NCBI GenBank assembly: GCA_937870755.1
Contig: CALMZV010000027.1
Span: forward strand, 124,001-188,000
Reading direction: 5' to 3'
Length of the DNA stretch: 64,000 bases
Source: an uncultured Methylocystaceae bacterium
GTDB lineage: Bacteria; Pseudomonadota; Alphaproteobacteria; Rhizobiales; Beijerinckiaceae
In this document: positions 52,772 through 60,400 of the stretch, one piece after another
Numbering within the stretch: position 1 is the stretch's first letter
How the letters are laid out: the number at the start of each line of letters is the position of its first letter
Notes under the pieces: generated by a model
Told to the model about the DNA's origin: nothing
The model's database searches: none
What the model saw: the letters and a program-made list of their open reading frames with translations, nothing else
Position numbers and translations under genes: made by a program

Positions 52772-53775
52772 GGCGCGAGCACCGTGTCGCCCGCCTTCAG
52801 GCCCGACAATATTTCGACGCCCTCGGGCCCCGCCGCCCCGGCCTGCACGACGACTTCCGTTCCGTCCTTCAGCCGCACGAATTGCACGCCCGCGCGCGTG
52901 TAGACCGCATTGGCCGGCGCCAGCAGCGCCGTGCGCTCGCCCGTCGCCACATAGACGCGTGTGCGCTCGCCGACGAAATAATCGCCCAGCCCCGCGACGT
53001 CGACGTCCGCGATCACGCGGCCGCCCTGGATTTCGGGATAGACCAGCCGCACTTTTCCAACGACCGTCCGGCCGGCCGTTTCGGCTTCCGGTCCCTTCGC
53101 GCCGCGCGCGCCGATCAGCACGCTGTCGCCCGCGCGCATGAACCGCGCGTGACGCTCGGGCAGCGACAGCCGCAGGATGTACTGGTCCTCGGCGAGCGTG
53201 GCGACGGTTTCGCCCGGCATCAGCACGCGCCCCAGCGAAACGGGAACCGAGAGTACGCGGCCCGCCCCCGGCGCCAGCACCGCCCCTTCGGAGGCCTGCT
53301 GCACGATCACCTCGCGGTCGCCGCGCATGGCGGTGAGATTGCGCTCGGAGACATCGAAGGCTGTGCGCGCCTGGTCGAGCTGCGCCTGCGTGGTCACGCC
53401 GCGGCGCATCAGCTCCTGCTGGCGGTCGAGATCGATCCTGGCCTGATCGCGCTGGGCCTGCTGCGAACGGATGCGCGAATCGAGCGCCTGCATTTGCAGC
53501 GCAAGCTTCTGGTCGACGACGCGCGCGAGCTCGGCGCCGGCCTCCACCCTTTCGCCTTCCCTCGCCTTCAGCGACACGATCGTGCCGCCGATCCGCGCGC
53601 GCGCCACAAGCTGGCGCACCGGCTCCACCGTGGCGATCACCGCCTTGCGATCCTGAACCTGCGTCTCCTTCACGAGGAATTCGCCGGCGCCGGCCGCCGC
53701 GCCCATTGCGCCGAACGTCGCCAGAAAAAGCCCAATCGCCGCCCGCATGGCCCTCGCCTTTGTTTTCCTTGACAT
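52768..53775 (-). CDS. RND efflux periplasmic adaptor (membrane fusion protein)
   Basis: This 335-aa HlyD-family adaptor has a signal peptide (AAIGLFLATFGAMGAAAGA), a lipoyl half-motif (GTIVSLKAREGERVEAGAELA), a coiled coil (about 90-150) and a beta-barrel and membrane-proximal domain. It joins the RND pump to an outer-membrane factor; none is encoded here. Two in-frame starts exist; the upstream ATG (53775) has no clear ribosome-binding site, while the ATG at 53748 has AAGG. It is first in the operon, beside the palindrome at 53786. Confidence 0.9.
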   Translation of the reverse strand: MSRKTKARAMRAAIGLFLATFGAMGAAAGAGEFLVKETQVQDRKAVIATVEPVRQLVARARIGGTIVSLKAREGERVEAGAELARVVDQKLALQMQALDSRIRSQQAQRDQARIDLDRQQELMRRGVTTQAQLDQARTAFDVSERNLTAMRGDREVIVQQASEGAVLAPGAGRVLSVPVSLGRVLMPGETVATLAEDQYILRLSLPERHARFMRAGDSVLIGARGAKGPEAETAGRTVVGKVRLVYPEIQGGRVIADVDVAGLGDYFVGERTRVYVATGERTALLAPANAVYTRAGVQFVRLKDGTEVVVQAGAAGPEGVEILSGLKAGDTVLAP

Positions 53776-53785
53776 GAGAATATGA

Positions 53786-53813
53786 ATATCGCAATATTCA
53801 AATATTGCAATAT
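53786..53813. promoter_or_regulatory. 28-bp palindromic operator between pump and SQR operons
   Basis: Arms ATATCGCAATATT and AATATTGCAATAT are inverted repeats at 12 of 13 positions around a 2-bp spacer. The right arm holds the perfect palindrome ATATTGCAATAT (53802-53813). It lies 10 nt upstream of the adaptor start and 63 nt before the DUF2892 start, so one site could control both divergent operons. The BigR/SqrR-like ArsR protein is the likely ligand; direct proof is missing. Confidence 0.7.
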
Positions 53814-53876
53814 CAAAATCGCGACAGGAGGTCGCGGTTGGCCCCCTTCCGGGGACGCCATCGAAGGAGAATGTCC

Positions 53877-54080
53877 ATGGGTATCGATCGTTTCATCATG
53901 CGCTTCGCGGGCTCCGTGATTCTCGTCTCGCTGGCGCTCGCATATTGGCACAGCCAGAACTGGCTGTGGCTGACCGCCTTCGTCGGCGCGAATCTGTTCC
54001 AGTCCTCGTTCACGGGCCTCTGCCCGCTGGCGATGGTTCTCAAGCGCTTCGGCTTCAAGGCGTCCTGCGCCTTCGAATAA
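53877..54080 (+). CDS. DUF2892 family inner membrane protein
   Basis: This 67-aa protein has two membrane helices (about 11-27 and 30-48) and the DUF2892 signature GANLFQSSFTGLCPLAMVLKRFG, with Cys near residues 47 and 62 at the membrane face. The family occurs with rhodaneses (YgaP) and sulfide genes and may handle sulfur or thiocyanate. GAAGGAGA lies 6 nt before the ATG at 53877; an ATG 6 nt upstream is too close to it. Confidence 0.85.
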   Translation: MGIDRFIMRFAGSVILVSLALAYWHSQNWLWLTAFVGANLFQSSFTGLCPLAMVLKRFGFKASCAFE

Positions 54081-54110
54081 GGCGGGCGGCATCAGCGCGG
54101 GGAGGCGCAC

Positions 54111-55409
54111 ATGGCCAGAATAGTCGTTTTGGGCGCGGGATTGGGCGGCATTCCTGCAGCCTTCGAACTGCGCGAGAAAATTTCGCGCAATCACGAGGTG
54201 ATTGTCGTCGGCGAGCAGGACTTCTTCCAGTTCGTGCCGTCCAACCCGTGGGTTGCGGTCAACTGGCGCAAGCCCGAGGACATCAAGGTCCACCTGCCGC
54301 CGGTCTTCGCCAGGCTCGGCATCGGATTCACGTCCGTCGGCGCCGCGCGCGTCGACCCCGAGAACAACGCCGTCCATCTGCGCGACGGAACGAAACTCGA
54401 CTACGACTACCTCGTTCTCGCCACCGGCCCCAAACTCGCTTTCGACGAAGTGGAAGGCTTGGGGCCGCAGGCCCATTCGCAGTCCATCTGCCATGTCGAT
54501 CATGCCGCGAAGGCGCAGGCCGACTGGGAGGCGTTCTGCAAGGATCCGGGCCCCATGGTGGTCGGCGCCGTGCAGGGCGCATCCTGTTTCGGCCCCGCCT
54601 ACGAATACGCGCTCTGCGCGGTGACGGACCTGCGCAAGCGCAGGATTCGCCACCGCGTCCCCATGACCTTCGTGACGTCCGAACCCTATATCGGCCACCT
54701 CGGGCTGGGCGGCGTGGGCGACACCAAGACCATGCTGGAATCGATCCTGCGCGACCGCGACGTGAACTGGATCGTCAACGCGCGCATCGACCGCGTGACG
54801 GCGGACGGGGTGGAGGCCACCGAACTCAGCGAGGATGGCTCCGTCCGGAAGACGCACAAACTTCCGGCGAAATATTCCATGTTCCTGCCGGCGTTCCGCG
54901 GCGTCGATTGTTTCCGCGACGCGGATGGCAAGTTCATCGCCGGCCTCGCCAACCCGCGCGGCTTCATCCAGATCGACAAGCATCAGCGCAACCCGACTTA
55001 CCGCAACATATTCGCCGTGGGCGTGTGCACCGCCATTCCTCCGCTCGGGCCGACCCCGGTGCCGGTGGGCGTGCCCAAGACCGGCTACATGATCGAGTCC
55101 ATGGTGACCGCGACCGCCGAAAATATCGCCGCCCTGCTGGCGGCCCGCGAACCGGCGGCGGAAGCGACATGGAACGCGGTCTGCCTCGCCGATTTCGGCG
55201 ACAACGGCGTGGCGTTCGTCGCGCTGCCCCAGATTCCGCCACGCAACGTCAACTGGTCGAGCGAAGGCTACTGGGTCCACCTCGCCAAGATCGGCTTCGA
55301 GAAATATTTCCTGCGCAAGATACGCGTCGGCTCCAGCGAACCCGGCTACGAGCGATTCGTAATGAAGGCGCTCGGCATCGAGCGCGTCTCGGCGGGCGGG
55401 CGCAGCTGA
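54111..55409 (+). CDS. Sulfide:quinone oxidoreductase (SQR-type flavoprotein)
   Basis: This 432-aa FAD enzyme oxidises sulfide to polysulfide and passes electrons to quinone. The FAD motif VLGAGLGGIPAA opens it, GASCFGPAYEYAL and VGVCTAIPPLGPTPVPVGVPKTGYMIES follow. C127, C159 and C358 align with the three-Cys redox set of type I SQR. No twin-arginine signal is present. The enzyme lies 30 nt after the DUF2892 gene. FCSD and NDH-2 relatives are alternatives but lack this Cys set. Confidence 0.9.
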   Translation: MARIVVLGAGLGGIPAAFELREKISRNHEVIVVGEQDFFQFVPSNPWVAVNWRKPEDIKVHLPPVFARLGIGFTSVGAARVDPENNAVHLRDGTKLDYDYLVLATGPKLAFDEVEGLGPQAHSQSICHVDHAAKAQADWEAFCKDPGPMVVGAVQGASCFGPAYEYALCAVTDLRKRRIRHRVPMTFVTSEPYIGHLGLGGVGDTKTMLESILRDRDVNWIVNARIDRVTADGVEATELSEDGSVRKTHKLPAKYSMFLPAFRGVDCFRDADGKFIAGLANPRGFIQIDKHQRNPTYRNIFAVGVCTAIPPLGPTPVPVGVPKTGYMIESMVTATAENIAALLAAREPAAEATWNAVCLADFGDNGVAFVALPQIPPRNVNWSSEGYWVHLAKIGFEKYFLRKIRVGSSEPGYERFVMKALGIERVSAGGRS

Positions 55410-55420
55410 CGCCGGAAAAA

Positions 55421-55449
55421 TGCGATGCAACAATGTATGCTGCGTCGCA
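55421..55449. promoter_or_regulatory. Inverted repeat upstream of korC
   Basis: TGCGATGCA and TGCGTCGCA are inverted repeats at 8 of 9 positions, 11 nt apart. The TGCA core resembles operators of BzdR/BoxR-type regulators of aromatic degradation as I remember them. No such regulator is visible, so the binding protein is unknown. Confidence 0.4.
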
Positions 55450-55607
55450 ATAAGTCCGGTTCTCCTCCCAACAATCAAGGCGCGGCGCGCGGAAATGCGC
55501 ACCTGTGCGCGGTATCGCGCGCTCCTGCGCGATCTGCTTGACGCAGAGGCTTGATCCGAGCGAATTTGGGCGAATTGACGCATGTTTGCGCTTCGCTTTC
55601 GCCGACG

Positions 55608-55702
55608 CGGGCGAGAGCGGAGAGTTGGACGTGCGGAACGCGCGAGCAGGGAATTGGGCGCGCGCAACGCGCGAGCAGGGAATTGGGCGCGCGCAACGCG
55701 CG
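55608..55702 (+). repeat. 29-bp tandem repeats in the korC leader
   Basis: Two perfect 29-bp copies (55637-55665 and 55666-55694), each containing GAGCAGGGAATTGGGCG, are followed by an 8-base partial copy (55695-55702). A diverged copy in the same phase lies at 55608-55636. The unit is not a multiple of three, so it is not a coding repeat. The array ends 5 nt before the korC ribosome-binding site. Confidence 0.85.
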
Positions 55703-55716
55703 CCCTGGGAGGAATT

Positions 55717-57507
55717 GTGAAACCTGAACGGTTCGATCCGGCGGATTACTTCCACAAGGTCGTCGATTGCCAGTGGGCCTGTCCGGCTCACACGCCCGTG
55801 CCGGAATACATCCGGCTCATCGCCGCGGGGCGATACGCCGACGCCTACATGATCAACTGGGAATCAAACGTATTCCCCGGCATTCTGGGCCGCACCTGCG
55901 ACCGTCCGTGCGAGCCGGCCTGCCGGCGCGGGCGCGTTGAGAAGGAGCCGGTGGCGATTTGCCGGCTGAAGCGCGTCGCCGCCGATTTCAAGGACGACGT
56001 GCGCCCGCGCATGCCGGCGAAATCGGAGTTCAAGAACGGCAAGCGCGTCGCCTGCATCGGCGCGGGCCCGGCCTCGCTCACGGTCGCGCGCGACCTTGCG
56101 CCGCTTGGGTACGAGGTCGTGGTGTTCGACGCCGAGCCGAAGGCCGGCGGCATGGTGCGCACGCAAATTCCGAAGTTCCGATTGCCCGAGGAGGTGATCG
56201 ACGAGGAGGTCGGCTATGTGTTCGACCTTGGCGTGGAATTCCGCCACGGGCACCGCGTGGAAAGCATGAGCGCCTTTCTCGCCCACGATTGGGATGCGGT
56301 GTTCGTCGGCACCGGCGCGCCGCGCGGTCGCGATCTCGAAGCGCCCGGCCGCAAGGAAGCCGCCGCCCATATCCATCTGGGCATCGACTGGCTGGCCAAC
56401 GTCGCGTTCGGCCACGTCACCAAGATTTCAAAGCGCGTCATCGTGCTCGGCGGCGGCAACACCGCGATGGACTGCTGCCGTTCCGCCCGCCGCCTCGGCG
56501 GCGAGGACGTGAAGGTCGTCGTGCGCTCGGGCTTCGAGGAAATGAAGGCCTCGCCGTGGGAGAAAGAGGACGCGATGCACGAGGGCATCCCGATCCTCAA
56601 TTACATGGTGCCGAAGGAATTCCGCCATGTCGGCGGCAAGCTGACCGGCGTGCTGTTCGAGAAGGTGCGCGCCGAATACGACGCGAAGGGCCGCCGCTCG
56701 CTCGTGCCGTCCGGCGAGCCGGACGAATTTCTGGAATGCGACGAGGTGCTCGTCGCGGTCGGTCAGGAGAACGCGTTCCCCTGGATCGAGCGCGGCATCG
56801 GCATCGAGTTCGACAAATGGGACATGCCTGTCGTCGACCAGGAGACGATGGCCTCCACCTTGCCGCATGTCTTTTTCGGCGGCGATTCGGCGTTCGGTCC
56901 CAAGAACATCATCTGGGCGGTGGCGCACGGCCATGCCGCGGCCGTCTCCATCGACCGCATGTGCCACGGGCTCGATCCGTCCGTGAGGCCCCACCCCGGC
57001 TATTCGCTCATCAGCCAGAAAATGGGCATCCACGAGTGGAGCTATGACAACGCGATCTCCGCCCAGCAGCGGCTGAAAGTGCCGCTGGTCGAGAACAGGA
57101 AGGCGCTCGGCGACATCAAGCTGGAAGTCGAGCTGGGGTTCGACGTCGTGCGCGCGTTCGAGGAGGCCCAGCGCTGCCTGAACTGCGACGTCCAGACCAT
57201 CTTCACCGAAAAGCTCTGCATCGAATGCGACGCCTGCGTCGACATCTGCCCGATGGACTGCATCACCTTCACGGCCGACGGACCGGAGGGGGATTTGCGC
57301 GCGCGGCTCAATGCGCCGGCCAACAATGTCGAGCAGGCGCTCTATACGTCGGATGCGCTCAAGACCGGCCGCATCATGGCCAAGGACGAGGACGTGTGTC
57401 TCCATTGCGGCCTGTGCGCCGAACGCTGCCCGACCGGCGCGTGGGATATGCAGAAATTCAATGTCAAACTGCCGCGCGCGGGGGCGTCATGTCGATCCAC
57501 AGCGTGA
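55717..57507 (+). CDS. korC: NAD(P)H/flavin/Fe-S subunit of a 2-oxoacid oxidoreductase (KorC-like)
   Basis: This 596-aa protein resembles the glutamate synthase small subunit with added ferredoxin domains. The N-terminal Fer4 domain has C18, C22, C61, C65 and C69; an FAD motif ACIGAGPASLTVARDLAPLG begins at about 112; a pyridine-nucleotide motif VLGGGNTAMD sits near 245; and two C-terminal [4Fe-4S] motifs are CIECDACVDICPMDC and CLHCGLCAERCPTG. The GTG start with GGGAGGA upstream is preferred over a longer frame running through the repeats. It should link KorAB to NADP as in the 2-oxoglutarate enzyme of Azoarcus. The substrate is not proven. Confidence 0.87.
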   Translation: MKPERFDPADYFHKVVDCQWACPAHTPVPEYIRLIAAGRYADAYMINWESNVFPGILGRTCDRPCEPACRRGRVEKEPVAICRLKRVAADFKDDVRPRMPAKSEFKNGKRVACIGAGPASLTVARDLAPLGYEVVVFDAEPKAGGMVRTQIPKFRLPEEVIDEEVGYVFDLGVEFRHGHRVESMSAFLAHDWDAVFVGTGAPRGRDLEAPGRKEAAAHIHLGIDWLANVAFGHVTKISKRVIVLGGGNTAMDCCRSARRLGGEDVKVVVRSGFEEMKASPWEKEDAMHEGIPILNYMVPKEFRHVGGKLTGVLFEKVRAEYDAKGRRSLVPSGEPDEFLECDEVLVAVGQENAFPWIERGIGIEFDKWDMPVVDQETMASTLPHVFFGGDSAFGPKNIIWAVAHGHAAAVSIDRMCHGLDPSVRPHPGYSLISQKMGIHEWSYDNAISAQQRLKVPLVENRKALGDIKLEVELGFDVVRAFEEAQRCLNCDVQTIFTEKLCIECDACVDICPMDCITFTADGPEGDLRARLNAPANNVEQALYTSDALKTGRIMAKDEDVCLHCGLCAERCPTGAWDMQKFNVKLPRAGASCRSTA

Positions 57508-59327
57508 ACGATTTCGTCGTTCGCTTCGCCAACGTCAACGGCTCGGGTTCGGCCTCGGCCAATCAGATGTTCGGCCGCGCCGTGCTGCGCATGGGCGTGC
57601 CGGTGGCGACGCGCAACATCTTCCCCTCCAACATTCAGGGGCTGCCCACCTGGTATGAGGTGCGCGTGAGCGGCGAAGGCTGGCTCGGCGCGCGCGGCGG
57701 CGCCGACCTCGTCGTCGCCATGAACCCGCAGACCTGGGACAAGGATGTCGCCTCGATCGATCCCGGCGGCTATCTGTTCTACGATTCCTCGCGCCCCATT
57801 CCGGCGTCGAAGTTCCGCGACGACATCACGGTGATCGGCATGCCGCTCACCGAGATCTGCAATCGCGAATATTCCGACTCGCGCCAGCGCCAGCTCTTCA
57901 AGAACATCATCTGCGTGGGCGCGCTGACCGCGCTGCTCGACATGGAGCCGGAGGTGGTCGAGCAGCTCCTCTCTGAGCAGTTCGCCGGCAAGGACAAGCT
58001 GATCGCCGCCAACCACACGGCGTTCCGCAAGGGCCGGCAGTGGGCGCTCGACCATCTCGCCTGCCCGATCGGCCTGCGCGTCCAGCGCGCCGACGGCGTG
58101 GGCGACCGCATTTATGTGGAAGGAAACGCGGCCGCGGCGCTTGGCGCCGTCTATGGCGGCGCAACGGTCTGCGCATGGTATCCGCTCACGCCCTCCACCT
58201 CGCTCGCAGAGGCGTTCACCTCCTACTGCAAGAAGCTGCGCATCGAGCCGCAGACCGGGCACAAGCGCTACGCCATCGTGCAGGCGGAGGACGAACTGTC
58301 GTCGATCGGCATGGTGGTGGGCGCCGGGTGGAACGGCGCGCGCGCCTTCACCGCCACGTCCGGCCCCGGCATATCGCTGATGCAGGAGTTTCTGGGCCTT
58401 GCTTATTTCGCCGAAATTCCCGGCGTCATCTTCAACGTGCAGCGCGGCGGTCCTTCCACGGGCATGCCGACCCGCACGCAGCAGTCGGATGTTCTGGCCT
58501 GCGCCTACGCTTCGCACGGCGACACCAAACACGTGCTCGTTTTCCCGCGCGATCCCGGCGAGGCGTTCGAAATGGGCGCGCAGGCGTTCGATCTCGCCGA
58601 CCGGTTGCAGACGCCGGTGTTCGTCATGCTCGATCTCGACATCGGCATGAATCACGCGCTGACGGCGCCCTTCAAGGTGGACGGCGCGCGCAAGCTCGAC
58701 CGCGGCAAGGTGATGACCTACGACGACCTTGAGAGCGGGCGCGATTTCGGCCGCTATCTCGACGTCGACGGCGACGGCATTCCCTATCGCACCTATCCCG
58801 GCGTGCATCCGAGCCGCGGCTCGTATTTCACGCGCGGCACCACGCGCGACGCCTACGCGCGTTACACGGAAGAGGGCGGTCCCTATGTCGAAAACATGGA
58901 GCGATTGCTGAAGAAGTTCGAAACCGCGAAATCCTGTGTGCCCGCGCCGATTGTCAATCGCGCGGCGCGCCCGACCAAACTCGGCGTCGTCCATTACGGA
59001 TCGACCGCAGCGGCGATGGAAGAAGCGGCCCACTTGCTCGCGCAGACCGGCGTGGACGTGGATGTGTTGCGCGTGCGCGGCTTCCCGTTCTGCGATGACA
59101 TCGTCGACTTCATCGCCGCGCATGACCGCGTGTTCGTCGTGGAGCAGAATCGCGACGCGCAGTTGCGCACCCTGCTGATGGTCGAGCACGGAATCGATCC
59201 CGCCAAACTCATTCCCGTCCTGCACTACGACGGGTCTCCGATCACCGCGCGCTACATCGTCAAAGCCATCGCCGGCGCGGCCAAACCCGCCGCCGAACGC
59301 AAACAGAAGGTGGAGGCCAAGGCGTGA
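57489..59327 (+). CDS. korA: 2-oxoacid:acceptor oxidoreductase alpha subunit (KorA-like)
   Basis: This 612-aa protein fuses the gamma (VNGSGSASANQMFGRAVLRMG) and alpha (EGNAAAALGAVYGGATVCAWYPLTPSTSLAEAF; ATSGPGISLMQEFLGLAYFAEIPGVIFNVQRGGPSTGMPTRTQQSD) domains of pyruvate/2-oxoglutarate:ferredoxin oxidoreductases. It lacks Fe-S motifs of its own. The GP(S)TGxPT motif indicates a 2-oxoacid oxidoreductase but not which acid. Its start lies inside the end of korC (19-nt overlap). Confidence 0.9.
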   Translation: MSIHSVNDFVVRFANVNGSGSASANQMFGRAVLRMGVPVATRNIFPSNIQGLPTWYEVRVSGEGWLGARGGADLVVAMNPQTWDKDVASIDPGGYLFYDSSRPIPASKFRDDITVIGMPLTEICNREYSDSRQRQLFKNIICVGALTALLDMEPEVVEQLLSEQFAGKDKLIAANHTAFRKGRQWALDHLACPIGLRVQRADGVGDRIYVEGNAAAALGAVYGGATVCAWYPLTPSTSLAEAFTSYCKKLRIEPQTGHKRYAIVQAEDELSSIGMVVGAGWNGARAFTATSGPGISLMQEFLGLAYFAEIPGVIFNVQRGGPSTGMPTRTQQSDVLACAYASHGDTKHVLVFPRDPGEAFEMGAQAFDLADRLQTPVFVMLDLDIGMNHALTAPFKVDGARKLDRGKVMTYDDLESGRDFGRYLDVDGDGIPYRTYPGVHPSRGSYFTRGTTRDAYARYTEEGGPYVENMERLLKKFETAKSCVPAPIVNRAARPTKLGVVHYGSTAAAMEEAAHLLAQTGVDVDVLRVRGFPFCDDIVDFIAAHDRVFVVEQNRDAQLRTLLMVEHGIDPAKLIPVLHYDGSPITARYIVKAIAGAAKPAAERKQKVEAKA

Positions 59328-60379
59328 CCTTTCTGCCCAAACCGAAATTTCGCCACCCGGCGATCGAAACCAACGAACTCGGCCTCACGCATCGCGACTA
59401 CGAAGGCTCGATCTCGACTTTGTGCGCCGGCTGCGGCCACGACTCGATTTCGTCGGCCATCATGCATGCCTGCTACGAGTTGAACCTACCGCCGCATCGC
59501 ATCGCGAAGCTGTCCGGCATCGGCTGCTCGTCCAAGACGCCGACTTATTTTCTCGGCAATGCGCACGGGTTCAACAGCGTGCATGGCCGTATGCCCTCGG
59601 TGCTGACGGGCGCCAACGTCGCCAATCGCGAGTTGATCTATCTCGGCGTGTCGGGCGACGGCGATTCGGCGTCCATCGGCTTCGGCCAGTTCGCCCATTC
59701 CATCCGGCGCGGCGTCAACATGGTCTACATCGTCGCCAACAACGGCGTGTACGGCCTCACGAAGGGCCAGTTCTCCGCAACCGCCGACAAGGGCGCGAAG
59801 CTGAAGAAGGGCGCGGTCAACAGCGACTCGCCGATCGACCTCGTCGCGATGGCGCTGCAACTGGGCGCAACTTTCGTGGCGCGATCGTTCTCCGGCGACA
59901 AGGGCCAGCTCGTGCCTCTGATCAAAGCGGCTATCGAACATCGCGGGCCGGCCTTCATCGATTGCATCTCGCCCTGCGTCGCCTTCAACAACCACGAAGG
60001 CTCGACCAAGAGCTTCGATTACGTGCGCGAACACAACGAGGCGGTGAACGCGCTCGATTTCGTCACCGAGCGTGCGCCCATCACGACGTCCTACGCGCCC
60101 GGCGACATGCAGGTCGTGCGCCTGCACGACGGCACGTTCATTCGCCTGCGCAAGGTCGGCGCCGATTACGACGTGCACGACCGCATCGCCGCGATGAACT
60201 ACATCTCGACGCGCGAGGCCTCGGGCGAGGTCGTCACGGGACTCATCTACCTGGAAGATCATCCCGAGGACATGCACGACCATCTCGACACGGTGTCGAC
60301 GCCGCTCAACCGGCTCGGCGACGCAGAACTCGTGCCCGGCCAGGCCGCGCTCGACAAGATCAACGCCGGGCTGCGTTGA
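59324..60379 (+). CDS. korB: 2-oxoacid:acceptor oxidoreductase beta subunit (KorB-like, GTG start)
   Basis: This 351-aa protein binds thiamine diphosphate and one [4Fe-4S] cluster. CAGCGHDSISSA (C34, C37) and SGIGCSSKTP (C68) supply cluster ligands. GVSGDGDSASIGFGQFAHSIRRGVNMVYIVANNGVYGLTKGQ is the ThDP GDG...NN motif. The GTG start overlaps the korA stop by 4 nt, so the three subunits are co-translated. It ends 21 nt before the convergent aldehyde dehydrogenase. Confidence 0.92.
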   Translation: MTFLPKPKFRHPAIETNELGLTHRDYEGSISTLCAGCGHDSISSAIMHACYELNLPPHRIAKLSGIGCSSKTPTYFLGNAHGFNSVHGRMPSVLTGANVANRELIYLGVSGDGDSASIGFGQFAHSIRRGVNMVYIVANNGVYGLTKGQFSATADKGAKLKKGAVNSDSPIDLVAMALQLGATFVARSFSGDKGQLVPLIKAAIEHRGPAFIDCISPCVAFNNHEGSTKSFDYVREHNEAVNALDFVTERAPITTSYAPGDMQVVRLHDGTFIRLRKVGADYDVHDRIAAMNYISTREASGEVVTGLIYLEDHPEDMHDHLDTVSTPLNRLGDAELVPGQAALDKINAGLR

Positions 60380-60400
60380 TTTGATCGCTCCAGGGCCGGA

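Larger units (their letters stand above)
55410..55716. other. Intergenic leader of the korCAB operon
   Basis: This 307-base gap holds no gene I can support. Its left end has an inverted repeat (55421-55449), and its right end has 29-bp repeats and the ribosome-binding site GGGAGGA (55707-55713) for korC. The middle shows short GC palindromes but no convincing -35/-10 pair. A frame running from 55582 through the repeats into korC is an artefact of the preceding open reading frame. Confidence 0.6.

Noticed and set aside
55582-55716. N-terminal extension of KorC reading through the 29-bp repeats
   Set aside because: The extension is Arg-rich, has no family similarity and lies upstream of a strong ribosome-binding site for the GTG at 55717.
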